Below are positions 1 through 7,084 of a DNA stretch of 9,055 nucleotides, in pieces. Each line of letters starts with the position of its first letter. The stretch's first letter is position 1. The notes under the pieces are model-generated. The model worked only from the letters and a program-made list of their open reading frames with translations. It had not been told where the DNA came from and searched no databases. Both the position numbers and the translations under genes were made by a program. Where the stretch lies: positions 1-9,055 of the forward strand of contig PMBW01000214.1 of assembly GCA_003153075.1 (NCBI GenBank). Direction: 5' to 3'. The DNA comes from Dehalococcoidia bacterium. GTDB taxonomy: Bacteria > Chloroflexota > Dehalococcoidia > Dehalococcoidales > Fen-1064.

Positions 1-132
1 CTCCGTGATACCGGGACACTTGATGGTTTTTCGCCTCCAGGGCTACCGCCAAGATCTTATTTTAATAAACTGGAGGGCGTAGAATTCTGGAATGAACTGG
101 AAAAGAAATACGTTATAACAAAAGATAATTAG
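1..132 (+). CDS. C-terminal end of an unidentified protein (5' truncated by window)
   Basis: The first reading frame is open from the left edge for 43 codons and ends at TAG (130-132). The visible tail is hydrophilic, with a proline-rich stretch (SPPGLPP) followed by an acidic/basic, probably helical end (FWNELEKKY...). I do not recognise the family and 43 residues are too few to assign one. It is called coding because the frame is open to the edge, the composition is protein-like, and two hairpins that could end transcription follow downstream. A chance open frame of this length remains possible. Confidence 0.5.
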   Translation, partial: LRDTGTLDGFSPPGLPPRSYFNKLEGVEFWNELEKKYVITKDN

Positions 133-223
133 CCAATATGATCAAAGCGGTTAAAATATTGCTCCCGAAACATTATCAATAGTTTTACGAAATAGCTATC
201 CTCATTTATGGTACGAAAATGAT

Positions 224-253
224 GACGCTCCCTTAAAATCGAAGGCGTCTTTA
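224..253 (+). terminator. possible rho-independent terminator after the left-edge gene
   Basis: GACG (224-227) pairs with CGTC (246-249). After a three-base bulge, CCTT (231-234) pairs with AAGG (242-245), closing a seven-base loop. The stem is followed by TCTTTATC-type T-rich sequence. The interrupted stem and short T tract make this weak. It lies about 90 bases beyond the stop at 132 and could also serve the converging minus-strand gene that ends at 307. Confidence 0.3.
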
Positions 254-277
254 TCTAATTACTCTATTAAAATCCAG

Positions 278-301
278 GGTGCAGTTCACATGTGCCTTTT
301 T
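278..301 (+). terminator. possible weak terminator hairpin with T5 tract
   Basis: As plus-strand RNA, GGUGCA (278-283) can pair with UGUGCC (291-296) using two G-U wobbles, with a seven-base loop, followed directly by five T residues (297-301). The wobble pairs do not form on the minus-strand transcript, so any activity would be for rightward transcription only. It lies six bases from the stop codon of the minus-strand gene at 307. Confidence 0.25.
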
Positions 302-306
302 GGGTG

Positions 307-1227
307 TCATTCTCTCTTGATAAGGGGAGGATGACTGGTGAATAGGGGCTCCATTGCTATCAGCGCATCGTCTAGTGCCCGGTGATCGTATTTGTCCATG
401 ACAACAGTTTTACCTGCTCGCTGATAATTGTCTATAAAAAATCCGCGTCGATGTAAAATCTCAGTGAAAATACTCACCCCCGATGATCCCAACGTAAACA
501 GCGGTGACATCAATTCATAAATCCGTTTGGCCTCATTAAGATCGCCTGCTTCCAGAGCATTCCATATGCGGACCAAAATATCCGGGATTTCGCAACCGGG
601 CATCAAACCGGAAATGCCTCTGGAAAACTCCAGCAGCAGGTAATGTCCGCCCCTGCCTCCGAAAACTCCCTTCAACTTATCGGGAGATTTTTCCAGAATT
701 TGAGTCAGTCGGTGAGTCACGGGCATCGACTCTTCCTTAATATATTCGATATGTTCTACTTCTCGAATCAGGCGCAGCAGCGTGCTCATGGGTAGAATAC
801 CGCCCATTTCGTGGTCCTGAATAAAGATTGGGATGTCAACAACATTTGAGATCCCGCTGTAATATTGCATAAAGGCTTCCTCGCCATCCAGTTTTTGAAT
901 ATAGGGCGGCATAGCGATCACAGCGTCAGCTCCGATTTCGTTGGCGTGTTTACTGAAAATCATTGCGTGCTGTTTCGACACACCCTGGGTTCCGATTACA
1001 ACAGGGATCCGGCCGGCAGCTTGTTCGACTACCACACTGGCTCCTTTGAGACGTTCCTCATCAGTCAGAGTAGCAAACGAACTGGCGACTACGGGCCAGA
1101 CAAGACCGTGTGCGCCGCATTCAACACAGAAATCCACAACACGGCGTAGTTCTTGCCAATCAACCTCCAACTGTTCGTCAAATGGTGTTGAAAGTACTGA
1201 AAAGATACCGCGAAAAGATTTGGACAT
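307..1227 (-). CDS. DapA/NanA-family (class I aldolase-like) protein with divergent active site
   Basis: Predicted cytoplasmic TIM-barrel protein of the dihydrodipicolinate synthase/N-acetylneuraminate lyase family. Its 306 residues are the usual family length (about 290-310). Family signs are the N-terminal GIFSVLSTPFD strand, ATLTDEER at 52-59, VVIGTQG near 76-82, DAVIAMPPY near 101-109, and YIKEES at 162-167 with K164 as the Schiff-base lysine. The canonical GTTGE loop is replaced by VVASS (46-50). The tyrosine expected in a YNVP-type motif is replaced by Q137 in IFIQD (134-138). It is therefore unlikely to be a housekeeping DapA. Other members act as sugar-acid aldolases or dehydratases (for example on 2-keto-3-deoxy acids), and the substrate here is unknown. 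The ATG is supported by AAGGGGTGA about eight bases upstream. The gene is divergent from the SDR gene and stands alone on its strand. Confidence 0.88.
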   Translation of the reverse strand: MSKSFRGIFSVLSTPFDEQLEVDWQELRRVVDFCVECGAHGLVWPVVASSFATLTDEERLKGASVVVEQAAGRIPVVIGTQGVSKQHAMIFSKHANEIGADAVIAMPPYIQKLDGEEAFMQYYSGISNVVDIPIFIQDHEMGGILPMSTLLRLIREVEHIEYIKEESMPVTHRLTQILEKSPDKLKGVFGGRGGHYLLLEFSRGISGLMPGCEIPDILVRIWNALEAGDLNEAKRIYELMSPLFTLGSSGVSIFTEILHRRGFFIDNYQRAGKTVVMDKYDHRALDDALIAMEPLFTSHPPLIKRE

Positions 1228-1235
1228 TTTATATT

Positions 1236-1243
1236 CACCCCTT
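1236..1243 (-). promoter_or_regulatory. ribosome binding site of the DapA-family gene
   Basis: The minus strand reads AAGGGGTG eight bases before the ATG at 1227. It fixes this start; no competing in-frame start with a comparable site was seen. Confidence 0.7.
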
Positions 1244-1292
1244 TTTGAAATAGTGATTATATTTTAACAGGTTATTTACCCTTCGCTGAAAA

Positions 1293-1300
1293 ATTATACC
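1293..1300 (-). promoter_or_regulatory. extended -10 promoter candidate for the DapA-family gene
   Basis: The minus strand reads TGGTATAAT (TATAAT at 1298-1293, with TG one base upstream), a consensus extended -10. No good -35 box sits 16-18 bases further upstream, as is common for extended -10 promoters. Initiation would be near 1286, giving a leader of about 60 bases. A second TATAAT on the same strand (1261-1256) lacks both an extension and a -35 box. Confidence 0.45.
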
Positions 1301-1374
1301 ACAGTTCTGCTAACTTACTCGTATGATTGTTTTTGCAAAGGCGTACCGAAGACCAGCACCGGAAAGGGATTATC

Positions 1375-1416
1375 TTTCAATTCACATTCCTTCTATATAA
1401 TTCCTGCGAATTGAAA
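1375..1416. repeat. inverted repeat flanking a TATAAT box (possible operator)
   Basis: TTTCAATTC (1375-1383) is matched exactly by its reverse complement GAATTGAAA (1408-1416). The pairing continues inward with CA/TG (1385-1386 and 1405-1406) after one mismatch. The 24-base spacer contains a perfect TATAAT at 1396-1401. Geometrically the left arm falls over the -35 zone and the right arm over the expected start of transcription, as expected of a repressor operator. Another TTTCA lies at 1425-1429. A 9-bp dyad can occur by chance in a window this size, so the position is the main argument. Confidence 0.35.
1396..1401 (+). promoter_or_regulatory. candidate -10 box for the SDR gene
   Basis: Perfect TATAAT. 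The best upstream hexamer, CTTTCA at 1374-1379 (16-base spacing), matches only three of six consensus -35 positions. Transcription would begin near 1407 and give a leader of about 125 bases before the ATG at 1533. An alternative with TTGAAA at 1411-1416 as -35 has only a poor -10 (TATTTC, 1433-1438). Confidence 0.35.
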
Positions 1417-1517
1417 ACAATATGTTTCACCGTATTTCTACACATAGCGGAATGCGTGTGCATATCAGTATCCCTGCAAATCAGCATTGTTGGTGCTATC
1501 ATTACTCTTAAATAGGG

Positions 1518-1524
1518 AAAGGAG
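1518..1524 (+). promoter_or_regulatory. ribosome binding site of the SDR gene
   Basis: AAAGGAG lies eight bases before the ATG at 1533, a strong and well-spaced Shine-Dalgarno site that fixes the start. Confidence 0.75.
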
Positions 1525-1532
1525 AAACGGCC

Positions 1533-2288
1533 ATGAATTCAGACGGTAAAGTAGCGATCATCACGGGGGCCGGGAGCGGCATCGGTAAGGCAACGGCGTT
1601 AGCTTTTCTAAATGATGGTTACCGCGTTGCGTTCGCCGGGCGCCGCCCGGAAGTACTCGAAAATGCGATCAAAGAAGCGGGTGACAAAATTTCTCGGGCT
1701 ATCGCAATCCCCACCGATATAAGTGACCAAAACGCCGTGGCGAATTTGTTTTCGAAGACTTTCGAAACATTTGGCCGGGTTGATGTTGTATTCAATAATG
1801 CCGGTTTTGGAGCGTCCGGTGCCACCGAAGACCTTACCTTTGAGCAGTGGAAGTCCGTTGTTGACGTTAATCTGACCGGCACATTTTTGTGCATCCGGGA
1901 AGCATTTCGCATCATGAAAAAACAGAATCCGCGGGGTGGACGCATTATTAACAACGGTTCGGTTGCCGCCCACGTGCCGAGACCGAACTCCATTGCCTAT
2001 ACCGCAACTAAGCATGGGATAACCGGGTTGACCAAATCCGCTTCGCTCGACGGGCGCAAATACGATATTGCCTGCAGTCAAATTGATATCGGTAACGCCA
2101 TGACCAAACCCGCCAGGATCCTTTCTATTGGCACTCAACAGGCTGAAGGTTCGGTCAAACCCGAGCCGATGATGAACGTGCGCGATGTTGCCGGCGCGGT
2201 ACTGTACATGGTGAGTCTGCCGCTGGATACTAACGTCCAGTTCATGACGATCATGGCGACTAAAATGCCGTATATCGGCCGCGGTTAA
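1533..2288 (+). CDS. short-chain dehydrogenase/reductase (classical SDR)
   Basis: Cytoplasmic NAD(P)-dependent oxidoreductase of 251 residues, the usual length for classical SDRs. The Rossmann dinucleotide motif TGAGSGIG is at 11-18 and the cofactor-selecting end of strand 2 reads AGRR (35-38), whose arginines favour NADP(H). D62 is the usual adenine-contacting Asp, NNAG is at 88-91 and the catalytic tetrad is N113, S143, Y156 and K160 (YTATK). All catalytic residues are present, so the enzyme should be active. Substrate specificity lies in the variable C-terminal part (about 185-240) and cannot be read. Sugar or sugar-acid, hydroxy-acid and 3-oxoacyl reduction are all possible for the family. 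It is divergent from the DapA-family gene and convergent with the lipoprotein operon, with 63 bases between the two stop codons. No convincing terminator was found in that gap. Confidence 0.93.
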   Translation: MNSDGKVAIITGAGSGIGKATALAFLNDGYRVAFAGRRPEVLENAIKEAGDKISRAIAIPTDISDQNAVANLFSKTFETFGRVDVVFNNAGFGASGATEDLTFEQWKSVVDVNLTGTFLCIREAFRIMKKQNPRGGRIINNGSVAAHVPRPNSIAYTATKHGITGLTKSASLDGRKYDIACSQIDIGNAMTKPARILSIGTQQAEGSVKPEPMMNVRDVAGAVLYMVSLPLDTNVQFMTIMATKMPYIGRG

Positions 2289-2351
2289 TTAGAGCTGCTG
2301 CGGGGGAGTCCGGTGAAAACGGAATGATTGTGCTGGAGCGCTTGATTGACT

Positions 2352-4121
2352 TTACCTGACTATCTCCAGCATGTGAAAAAAGATGTCTGCCCCCGTAGCT
2401 TGAATAATAATCCCGGCTCCATCGCTGTCCTTCGTCAGGTGAGTTTCTGATATCTGAAAAAATGCCGTCTGCCAGCGTCCGGTGCCTTTCAGGTCGGTTT
2501 TAAAGGTTTGACCGTTAAGCGATATAACAAACGACCCGGAAGAATCAAGATACGTCACTTGCACCGTTGATGGTTTTCCCTCAAGACTTTTAGTAAAAGT
2601 ATCATCAAGTACCAGACGTATTTTTTCATTAGCCGGTAAAAGGCGCGCCCAGGCTCCAAACCGCTGGTCGTCCGGCCCCACATTTGTTTTGGTTGTTGTT
2701 TTATCCGGCAGGCGCGTTATCAGAAAGTTGTAATCATCGGTATATTGCGTCAACGCGGATGTCTGTGCGGCATTGGTGAAACCCTTTTGTTGCAGGCTGT
2801 TTTTCTGCAGTATATTGTAATCGCTGTGACGGAAAGCAATCCAGGCTCCGGGTGATTTTTGGGGTTGTGTGATAAAACCGGCATATTTGGCGGCGAATAT
2901 AAAAGCCCGGTTAAATTCTTCCTGGTAACTCGCGGTAACTGTTCCCCGCGCGTATTTCCCGGTCAGGGCTACATTTAGATCGTCCCCGTAAATCGCAATC
3001 AACGAGACACCGGCATTCAAATCGTTAAGCAGCCGCCAGTAATTCCATTGCGGGGGACTGGCCCAGTGCGCATCCTGAGTTCCGCCGTGATAACCCCAGG
3101 CATCTGCCATCGATTCAGCGTATCCTATCGTCTTGCCGGTAAGGCAGTACTTATAATAGCGGGAATCCGCGGCCTCTCCGCCGGTTCCCCCGCTATTGCT
3201 GCGCGGCTCGGCTTCGCTTCCGGTTTGAAACCAGCCCATTTTCCCGGCCTCGATGAAAGGCAAATACCGGCTGATCACTGAATCGCTGATCGTATTTCTG
3301 ATAAACACAAAGACCCAGCTGCTGAAATCATTAACAAAGGCGTCAAGGGCGGTTCTCTGATAGTCGTCTGCGATTGCAGGTGTCCACATTGGCCCCTGAA
3401 CTGCGCCTGGCGGTGCGATCCACTGATTGAGCGATTGATTGGCCGCAGGGACGTTGATCTGTTCCGTTCCGATCGCATCGAAATTCTGGCGTATTCCAAC
3501 TACATTTGCCAACCACGGAGAATTTTTAAGATGCTGTGCAAATGCCGCCAGCATCTCCGTGTACGCTTTGACATAAACAGGGTGCCAGTACATTAAAGTT
3601 CCCGGATCATCACCGACCTGGATGCTGAGTTTAACTGCGGTATGAGGCACTTTTTGAAAAAGCCAGGAAGGTTTTCTATCGCCGTTTATCTGTACAGTAG
3701 TTTTGCGACTCATTTTAGCAAAATCAGATAATTGTTGATCCATGGCCGCGAAATCAAATTGACCTTCATTTTGTTCGATATCCGACCACTGCAGGACGAT
3801 TTGCCCGCCGGATATGTATGGTAAATTGAGTACATCAGGGTTCCTGGTGTACCAAATGGCGTAAAGCCCGGCGGTCGCAGAAGATGAACCGTAATTTGAT
3901 CCATTATCCGCCGTTTGGGATGTCTGCGAAGTAGTTTGGCTGGTTGGCGGTGATGACGATGTGGGCGTTCTAAAAGTTGTAGTTGGCGGCGAAGACGATG
4001 CTATCGCGGATCGTGAGTTAGCTATCGAAATAGTGGTAGGTTCGCTATTGCATCCTGCCAGGCCTGATATTAATACAGCAATGGCAAGGATTAAGTAAAC
4101 AGCTTGTCCCCGGTTATTCAA
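2352..4121 (-). CDS. lipoprotein, GH42-like (clan GH-A type) TIM-barrel glycosidase, last gene of operon
   Basis: 589-residue exported protein. Residues 1-24 are a lipoprotein signal peptide with lipobox LAGC (Cys24), and 25-84 form a Ser/Thr/Pro/Gln-rich linker. The next part has the opening of a clan GH-A barrel: QIVLQWSDIEQNEGQFDF (107-124) resembles the segment after the first strands in GH42 and GH5-like enzymes, and VQINGDRKPSWLF (143-155) fits strand 3. Candidate catalytic acids are E220 (end of NFDAIGTE) and E336 (GYAESM), but neither is in a textbook motif. Roughly 485-589 looks beta-rich and may be a carbohydrate-binding or barrel-capping domain. The start is TTG: AGGA eight bases upstream supports it, and an in-frame stop lies just upstream. 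It begins 20 bases after the preceding gene. An inactive barrel used for binding is an alternative. Confidence 0.8.
   Translation of the reverse strand: MNNRGQAVYLILAIAVLISGLAGCNSEPTTISIANSRSAIASSSPPTTTFRTPTSSSPPTSQTTSQTSQTADNGSNYGSSSATAGLYAIWYTRNPDVLNLPYISGGQIVLQWSDIEQNEGQFDFAAMDQQLSDFAKMSRKTTVQINGDRKPSWLFQKVPHTAVKLSIQVGDDPGTLMYWHPVYVKAYTEMLAAFAQHLKNSPWLANVVGIRQNFDAIGTEQINVPAANQSLNQWIAPPGAVQGPMWTPAIADDYQRTALDAFVNDFSSWVFVFIRNTISDSVISRYLPFIEAGKMGWFQTGSEAEPRSNSGGTGGEAADSRYYKYCLTGKTIGYAESMADAWGYHGGTQDAHWASPPQWNYWRLLNDLNAGVSLIAIYGDDLNVALTGKYARGTVTASYQEEFNRAFIFAAKYAGFITQPQKSPGAWIAFRHSDYNILQKNSLQQKGFTNAAQTSALTQYTDDYNFLITRLPDKTTTKTNVGPDDQRFGAWARLLPANEKIRLVLDDTFTKSLEGKPSTVQVTYLDSSGSFVISLNGQTFKTDLKGTGRWQTAFFQISETHLTKDSDGAGIIIQATGADIFFHMLEIVR
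3870..4049 (-). repeat. low-complexity Ser/Thr/Pro/Gln linker coding segment
   Basis: Encodes residues 25-84 of the GH42-like lipoprotein, with runs such as SSSPPTTT and TSQTTSQTSQT. It forms an extended spacer between the lipid anchor and the barrel. Such linkers are frequent O-glycosylation targets and can vary in length between strains. Confidence 0.7.
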
Positions 4122-4129
4122 GTTTTTAT

Positions 4130-4135
4130 TCCTGC
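4130..4135 (-). promoter_or_regulatory. ribosome binding site deciding a TTG start
   Basis: The minus strand reads GCAGGA, with AGGA (4133-4130) eight bases before the TTG at 4121. No in-frame ATG or GTG lies near it that would keep the signal peptide, so TTG is the best start. The same GCAGGA core occurs twice before the phosphoesterase gene. Confidence 0.6.
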
Positions 4136-4141
4136 GATTAT

Positions 4142-5620
4142 TTACGGTATCGACTGATTGGTAATTATCGTTTGATAAGCTTTCCCCGTTGGTGATAATT
4201 GATTATCATTCAGCGCCTGCCTGGCTGATTGGTTTTGTAAAGTGGTAATCTGGTTGTCGATTACTTCGTTTTGTGTACTGTTTGCTGCCGGGTAAACAGG
4301 CTGCGAGTGTATTAAATTGTAGTCGATAAGAGCAAACCAGTGATAGTGTCCGAAGGCGCTGACATAATCAAAATGCTTATCGTTTGCCAGTTTTGCCAGC
4401 AGCTGCAAAGCCTGTGCATCAAGCGGTTCCCAGAAACTGAACATGTCGCGTACTCTGATATCGATTAGAGGATCGCCGCCTTCGGTCAATCCTACCAGAA
4501 TATTGGATTTGTGGAACCAGAATTCCGACATGGTCACCCCTTTACCCGCAGCATGTGCCATATCCGCGATCTGCATGGCGATCGGAACCTCTCCGATCTG
4601 ATTTACATTGGGTTGCAAGTTATAGATGTGGGTATCTATTTTATCTAAACCGGCGATATCATCCAGACCCGTGAAAAAGGCTTTCCAGTCCGGTTGCCAG
4701 GTTCCCGCGCCGGATCCTATTTGAATTAAAGAATGCAGGCCCTGAATCCCGGCGCCTTGGATGTCCGTAACAAATTTGCTGATCATCGCGATATCTTTAG
4801 CGGCGTTGTTCAATTCCGGACGGAAATCATTGACAGCATCGGTTTGCGGCTCAGTCTGTAATAACAGGTAGTCCGGTTTGATCTGCTGTGCCAGGATGAC
4901 ATTATGCTCACTGCGCAGCTTTTCATAAGTGGCAAAGTCTAACGATTTATAATAAGCTGTTGGATTGAAAGAAGATGCGCTGCTGATGTAAAAAGAAAGC
5001 AGCGGATTCGCTTCCACGATCATTTTTAGCCCCCGGCTGTGAATCGCTTGTGCGAGAGTTGTGTAATAATCGAGCCATGTCTGGACGGTTTGTTGGGCTT
5101 GCGCGGCGGACTGTCCGTCATATATGTAGGAGTTATGGTCAAAGACCGGAAACCCGATTTCAACGGTGATCGCCTTTACCCCCAGCGCAACTTCTCCATC
5201 CAATTCTGCCGTCATCATTTGCCGTTCATTGCTCGTCAGGATACCCGGTCCGGCATTGGTATCCGCAGTGAGTAGTTCGGCGGCGTAGTTTACCGGATAA
5301 GTAGTGCCGTTCCATTGCGTGCTGACTAATTTATCGTCGGCGCTGACATATCCCTGCAATTGATTATAGAGAGAAAGGTATTGAATAGGCACCGTTTGCG
5401 TAGTAGTGAGCGTGGTTTTAGTCGTCTGGATTGTTGAAGAGTTGGTTGAAAAAACTGCCGATTTACTTATAGTAGTAGAAGCCGGCACAGTCGCAGCCGT
5501 AGATGGCGCGGTCGCAGGAGAAGTTGCTGAGATCGTCCCTGTCCCCTGGCTGCAACCCGCGAGCAGAAAAAAGAAAGCGAACAGGGCAATGACACCGGCT
5601 GTTAATCTATTTTTCAACAT
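4142..5620 (-). CDS. lipoprotein, clan GH-A-like glycoside hydrolase
   Basis: 492-residue exported protein: a signal peptide with lipobox LAGC (Cys23), a Thr/Ser-rich linker (24-77), then a TIM-barrel-like domain (about 80-440). Alternating strands and helices are readable: AITVEIGFP (150-158), LKMIVEANP (198-206), PDYLLLQTEPQ (249-259), LHSLIQIGSG (295-304), KIDTHIYNL (327-335), VTMSEFWF (362-369) and FDYVSAFGHYHWF (417-429). In clan GH-A the acid/base Glu ends strand 4 and the nucleophile ends strand 7, which points to E257 and E366. H331/Y333 and W428 suit active-site positions on strands 6 and 8. The usual Asn before the acid/base is Thr256 here. I cannot place it in a named GH family. 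The ATG follows an AGGA at about 12 bases that overlaps the stop of the preceding gene (18-base gap), so translation is probably coupled. Confidence 0.83.
   Translation of the reverse strand: MLKNRLTAGVIALFAFFFLLAGCSQGTGTISATSPATAPSTAATVPASTTISKSAVFSTNSSTIQTTKTTLTTTQTVPIQYLSLYNQLQGYVSADDKLVSTQWNGTTYPVNYAAELLTADTNAGPGILTSNERQMMTAELDGEVALGVKAITVEIGFPVFDHNSYIYDGQSAAQAQQTVQTWLDYYTTLAQAIHSRGLKMIVEANPLLSFYISSASSFNPTAYYKSLDFATYEKLRSEHNVILAQQIKPDYLLLQTEPQTDAVNDFRPELNNAAKDIAMISKFVTDIQGAGIQGLHSLIQIGSGAGTWQPDWKAFFTGLDDIAGLDKIDTHIYNLQPNVNQIGEVPIAMQIADMAHAAGKGVTMSEFWFHKSNILVGLTEGGDPLIDIRVRDMFSFWEPLDAQALQLLAKLANDKHFDYVSAFGHYHWFALIDYNLIHSQPVYPAANSTQNEVIDNQITTLQNQSARQALNDNQLSPTGKAYQTIITNQSIP
5390..5551 (-). 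repeat. low-complexity Thr/Ser/Ala linker coding segment
   Basis: Encodes residues 24-77 of the clan GH-A-like lipoprotein, for example SATSPATAPSTAATVPASTT and TTKTTLTTTQT. It is an unstructured spacer after the lipidated cysteine. Confidence 0.7.
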
Positions 5621-5638
5621 ATCAATCAGCTATCCTCT

Positions 5639-7048
5639 TTAATGCGAAATCTTCTGTAAAGATGCCGGATACGCTGTATCTCCACTCGGTTTAAGGATAT
5701 AAGGCAGACGGGGTTTCTGGGTGAAATCAAACGCGCTTAACATATCGCTGGCATTCGTGTCTCTGGCGGTCATCGGATTGACGTCGAACCTTTCCTCCAC
5801 GATCCTTAGCCATGATTCGAATGAATAAGTATTGTGGTCGATGTAGTTTTCTTTGGCATAGGGACTGATGATCAGACCGGGCACCCGAATGCCGTAGCCG
5901 TACTGGTCGACTTGAGGCGGTGTTACATGATCGTAGAATCCACCCCAATCATCCCAGCTGATAAAAATAGCTGTGGTATTCCAGTTCGGACCCTGCATAA
6001 TGGCGTTCACCAGTCCGGTAACATAGGCCATCCCTTCTTTAACCCCGGCCGGCGGGTGTTCGCTCACCGGACTGGAAGGAATAACCCAGCTGACCTGCGG
6101 CAAATTACCTCCGGCAGCGTCTTTATAAAACTGGGCGGTACTCTGCAAACGACTGCGTTGGGTTGGGTCGTTCTGTACTTTGGGGAAAGCAGGCAGCGGG
6201 TTCCAGAGTGTGTACTTGTCCGGGTCTTGCTGCTGTTGGGACTGAGAACCCACTACCTGGTCGTCTTCAGTATCAGGTAACGCGCCGGAAGTGACATAAT
6301 ATTTCCAATCGATTTTACCGCTGGTTAACAATTCGGTGATTTCAGGAAAATTGTAAGTAGAAGGCTGGGTCTGTTTGTAACCGGTGTACCCGCCGCTCTG
6401 CCCTGCCAGCATATAAAGATGAGCGGGCAAGCTGTAAGAGGCAACGGACTCGAACATGGCATCTTGCAGCACATATAAACGCGCGTAGTTCCAGTAATTC
6501 GGTATCTCATGGTAGTCGTGGTATCCCATTACATCCTTGGGATTTGTACCCGGCTTGGTCCCGGGGACAAACGGTGTCCCGTTAGCGTTGGTGCCTTTAT
6601 AGGCCTGATTCAGGAAGCCGTCCATTTTCCCGGTATCAATATCAGCCTGGGCGTTAACCCATCCATGCGGGCCGCCGAGGTTTACATTATTTGTATCGTG
6701 GTAAGGAGTAACCGTTGTGCCGTCATGCGGGTCAACAAATGATATCCCCGAAGGAATTCCGTTTGCGCCGGGATATGTACCAAAATAGCTATCGAAGCTG
6801 CGGTTTTCCTGCATGATGAACACAAAATGTTGAATCTTATTCAGTCCGGTAGCTGCGGCGGAAGATGTCGATGTCGTAGCTGTAGAAGTAGTACTTGACC
6901 CGAAAGCGGTAGTTGTTGAACTCGTTTGGAAAGTGGTGGTGGACAACGCAGTTGAAGCTGTAGACGATGCCGTGCATGCTACTACTTCCAAACACATTAC
7001 TAACACGGTTGCAAAAGTGAAAACCAACTTCATTTTATTCCTTATCAT
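5639..7048 (-). CDS. lipoprotein, PF04185 phosphoesterase (acid phosphatase/phospholipase C type)
   Basis: 469-residue exported hydrolase of the alkaline-phosphatase-like superfamily, expected to cleave phosphate mono- or diesters with bound metal. The signal peptide ends in a less typical lipobox, VVAC (Cys25), followed by a Ser/Thr linker (26-66). Family motifs appear in order: HFVFIMQENRSFDSYFG (74-90), with E81 and N82 in the metal/active-site motif; SLPAHLYMLAGQSGG (206-220); VIPSSPVSEHPPAG (322-335), with E330 and H331; SWDDWGGFYDHV (364-375), with D366, D367 and H374; and RVPGLIISPYA (388-398). The domain is compact and lacks the long C-terminal repeats of PlcH-like phospholipases, so acid-phosphatase-like activity seems as likely as lipase activity. 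The first ATG is preferred over Met6 because AAGGAG lies seven bases upstream. Second gene of the operon, 36 bases after the GH79-type gene. Confidence 0.92.
   Translation of the reverse strand: MIRNKMKLVFTFATVLVMCLEVVACTASSTASTALSTTTFQTSSTTTAFGSSTTSTATTSTSSAAATGLNKIQHFVFIMQENRSFDSYFGTYPGANGIPSGISFVDPHDGTTVTPYHDTNNVNLGGPHGWVNAQADIDTGKMDGFLNQAYKGTNANGTPFVPGTKPGTNPKDVMGYHDYHEIPNYWNYARLYVLQDAMFESVASYSLPAHLYMLAGQSGGYTGYKQTQPSTYNFPEITELLTSGKIDWKYYVTSGALPDTEDDQVVGSQSQQQQDPDKYTLWNPLPAFPKVQNDPTQRSRLQSTAQFYKDAAGGNLPQVSWVIPSSPVSEHPPAGVKEGMAYVTGLVNAIMQGPNWNTTAIFISWDDWGGFYDHVTPPQVDQYGYGIRVPGLIISPYAKENYIDHNTYSFESWLRIVEERFDVNPMTARDTNASDMLSAFDFTQKPRLPYILKPSGDTAYPASLQKISH
6851..6973 (-). repeat. low-complexity Ser/Thr linker coding segment
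   Basis: Encodes residues 26-66 of the phosphoesterase lipoprotein, almost wholly Ser, Thr and Ala (STTTFQTSSTTT, STTSTATTSTSS). It is the most Ser/Thr-pure of the four linkers. Confidence 0.7.
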
Positions 7049-7050
7049 TT

Positions 7051-7066
7051 TCCTGCTCCTTCCTGC
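7051..7066 (-). promoter_or_regulatory. ribosome binding site of the phosphoesterase gene (duplicated GCAGGA)
   Basis: The minus strand reads GCAGGAAGGAGCAGGA just before the ATG at 7048: AAGGAG (7061-7056) at seven-base spacing, flanked by two copies of GCAGGA. This supports Met1 over the in-frame Met6, which has only AAGGAA at about five bases. Confidence 0.65.
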
Positions 7067-7084
7067 AAAGAAATTAATTGATAA

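Larger units (their letters stand above)
1228..1532. other. divergent intergenic region
   Basis: A 305-base spacer separates two divergently transcribed genes. It holds a promoter candidate on each strand, a 9-bp inverted repeat around the plus-strand -10 box and the ribosome binding sites of both genes. A 62-codon open frame starting at a TTG (1327-1515) crosses it, but it has no ribosome binding site and overlaps these signals, so I see no gene here. Confidence 0.6.

Noticed and set aside
1327..1515. 62-codon plus-strand open frame starting with TTG in the divergent spacer
   Set aside because: It has no ribosome binding site, has a cysteine- and isoleucine-rich composition with no recognisable domain, and overlaps the promoter and dyad of the SDR gene.
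1608..2138. 176-codon minus-strand open frame inside the SDR gene
   Set aside because: It is antisense to a complete SDR with all family motifs, and its translation shows no coherent domain.
2331..2371. 8-bp inverted repeat TGCTGGAG/CTCCAGCA between the convergent SDR and operon ends
   Set aside because: It has a 25-base loop, no T tract on either strand, and its right arm lies inside the coding sequence of the GH42-like gene. A bidirectional terminator is not supported.
5834..6280. 148-codon plus-strand open frame antisense to the phosphoesterase gene
   Set aside because: It is fully covered by well-supported PF04185 coding sequence, so it is a shadow frame.
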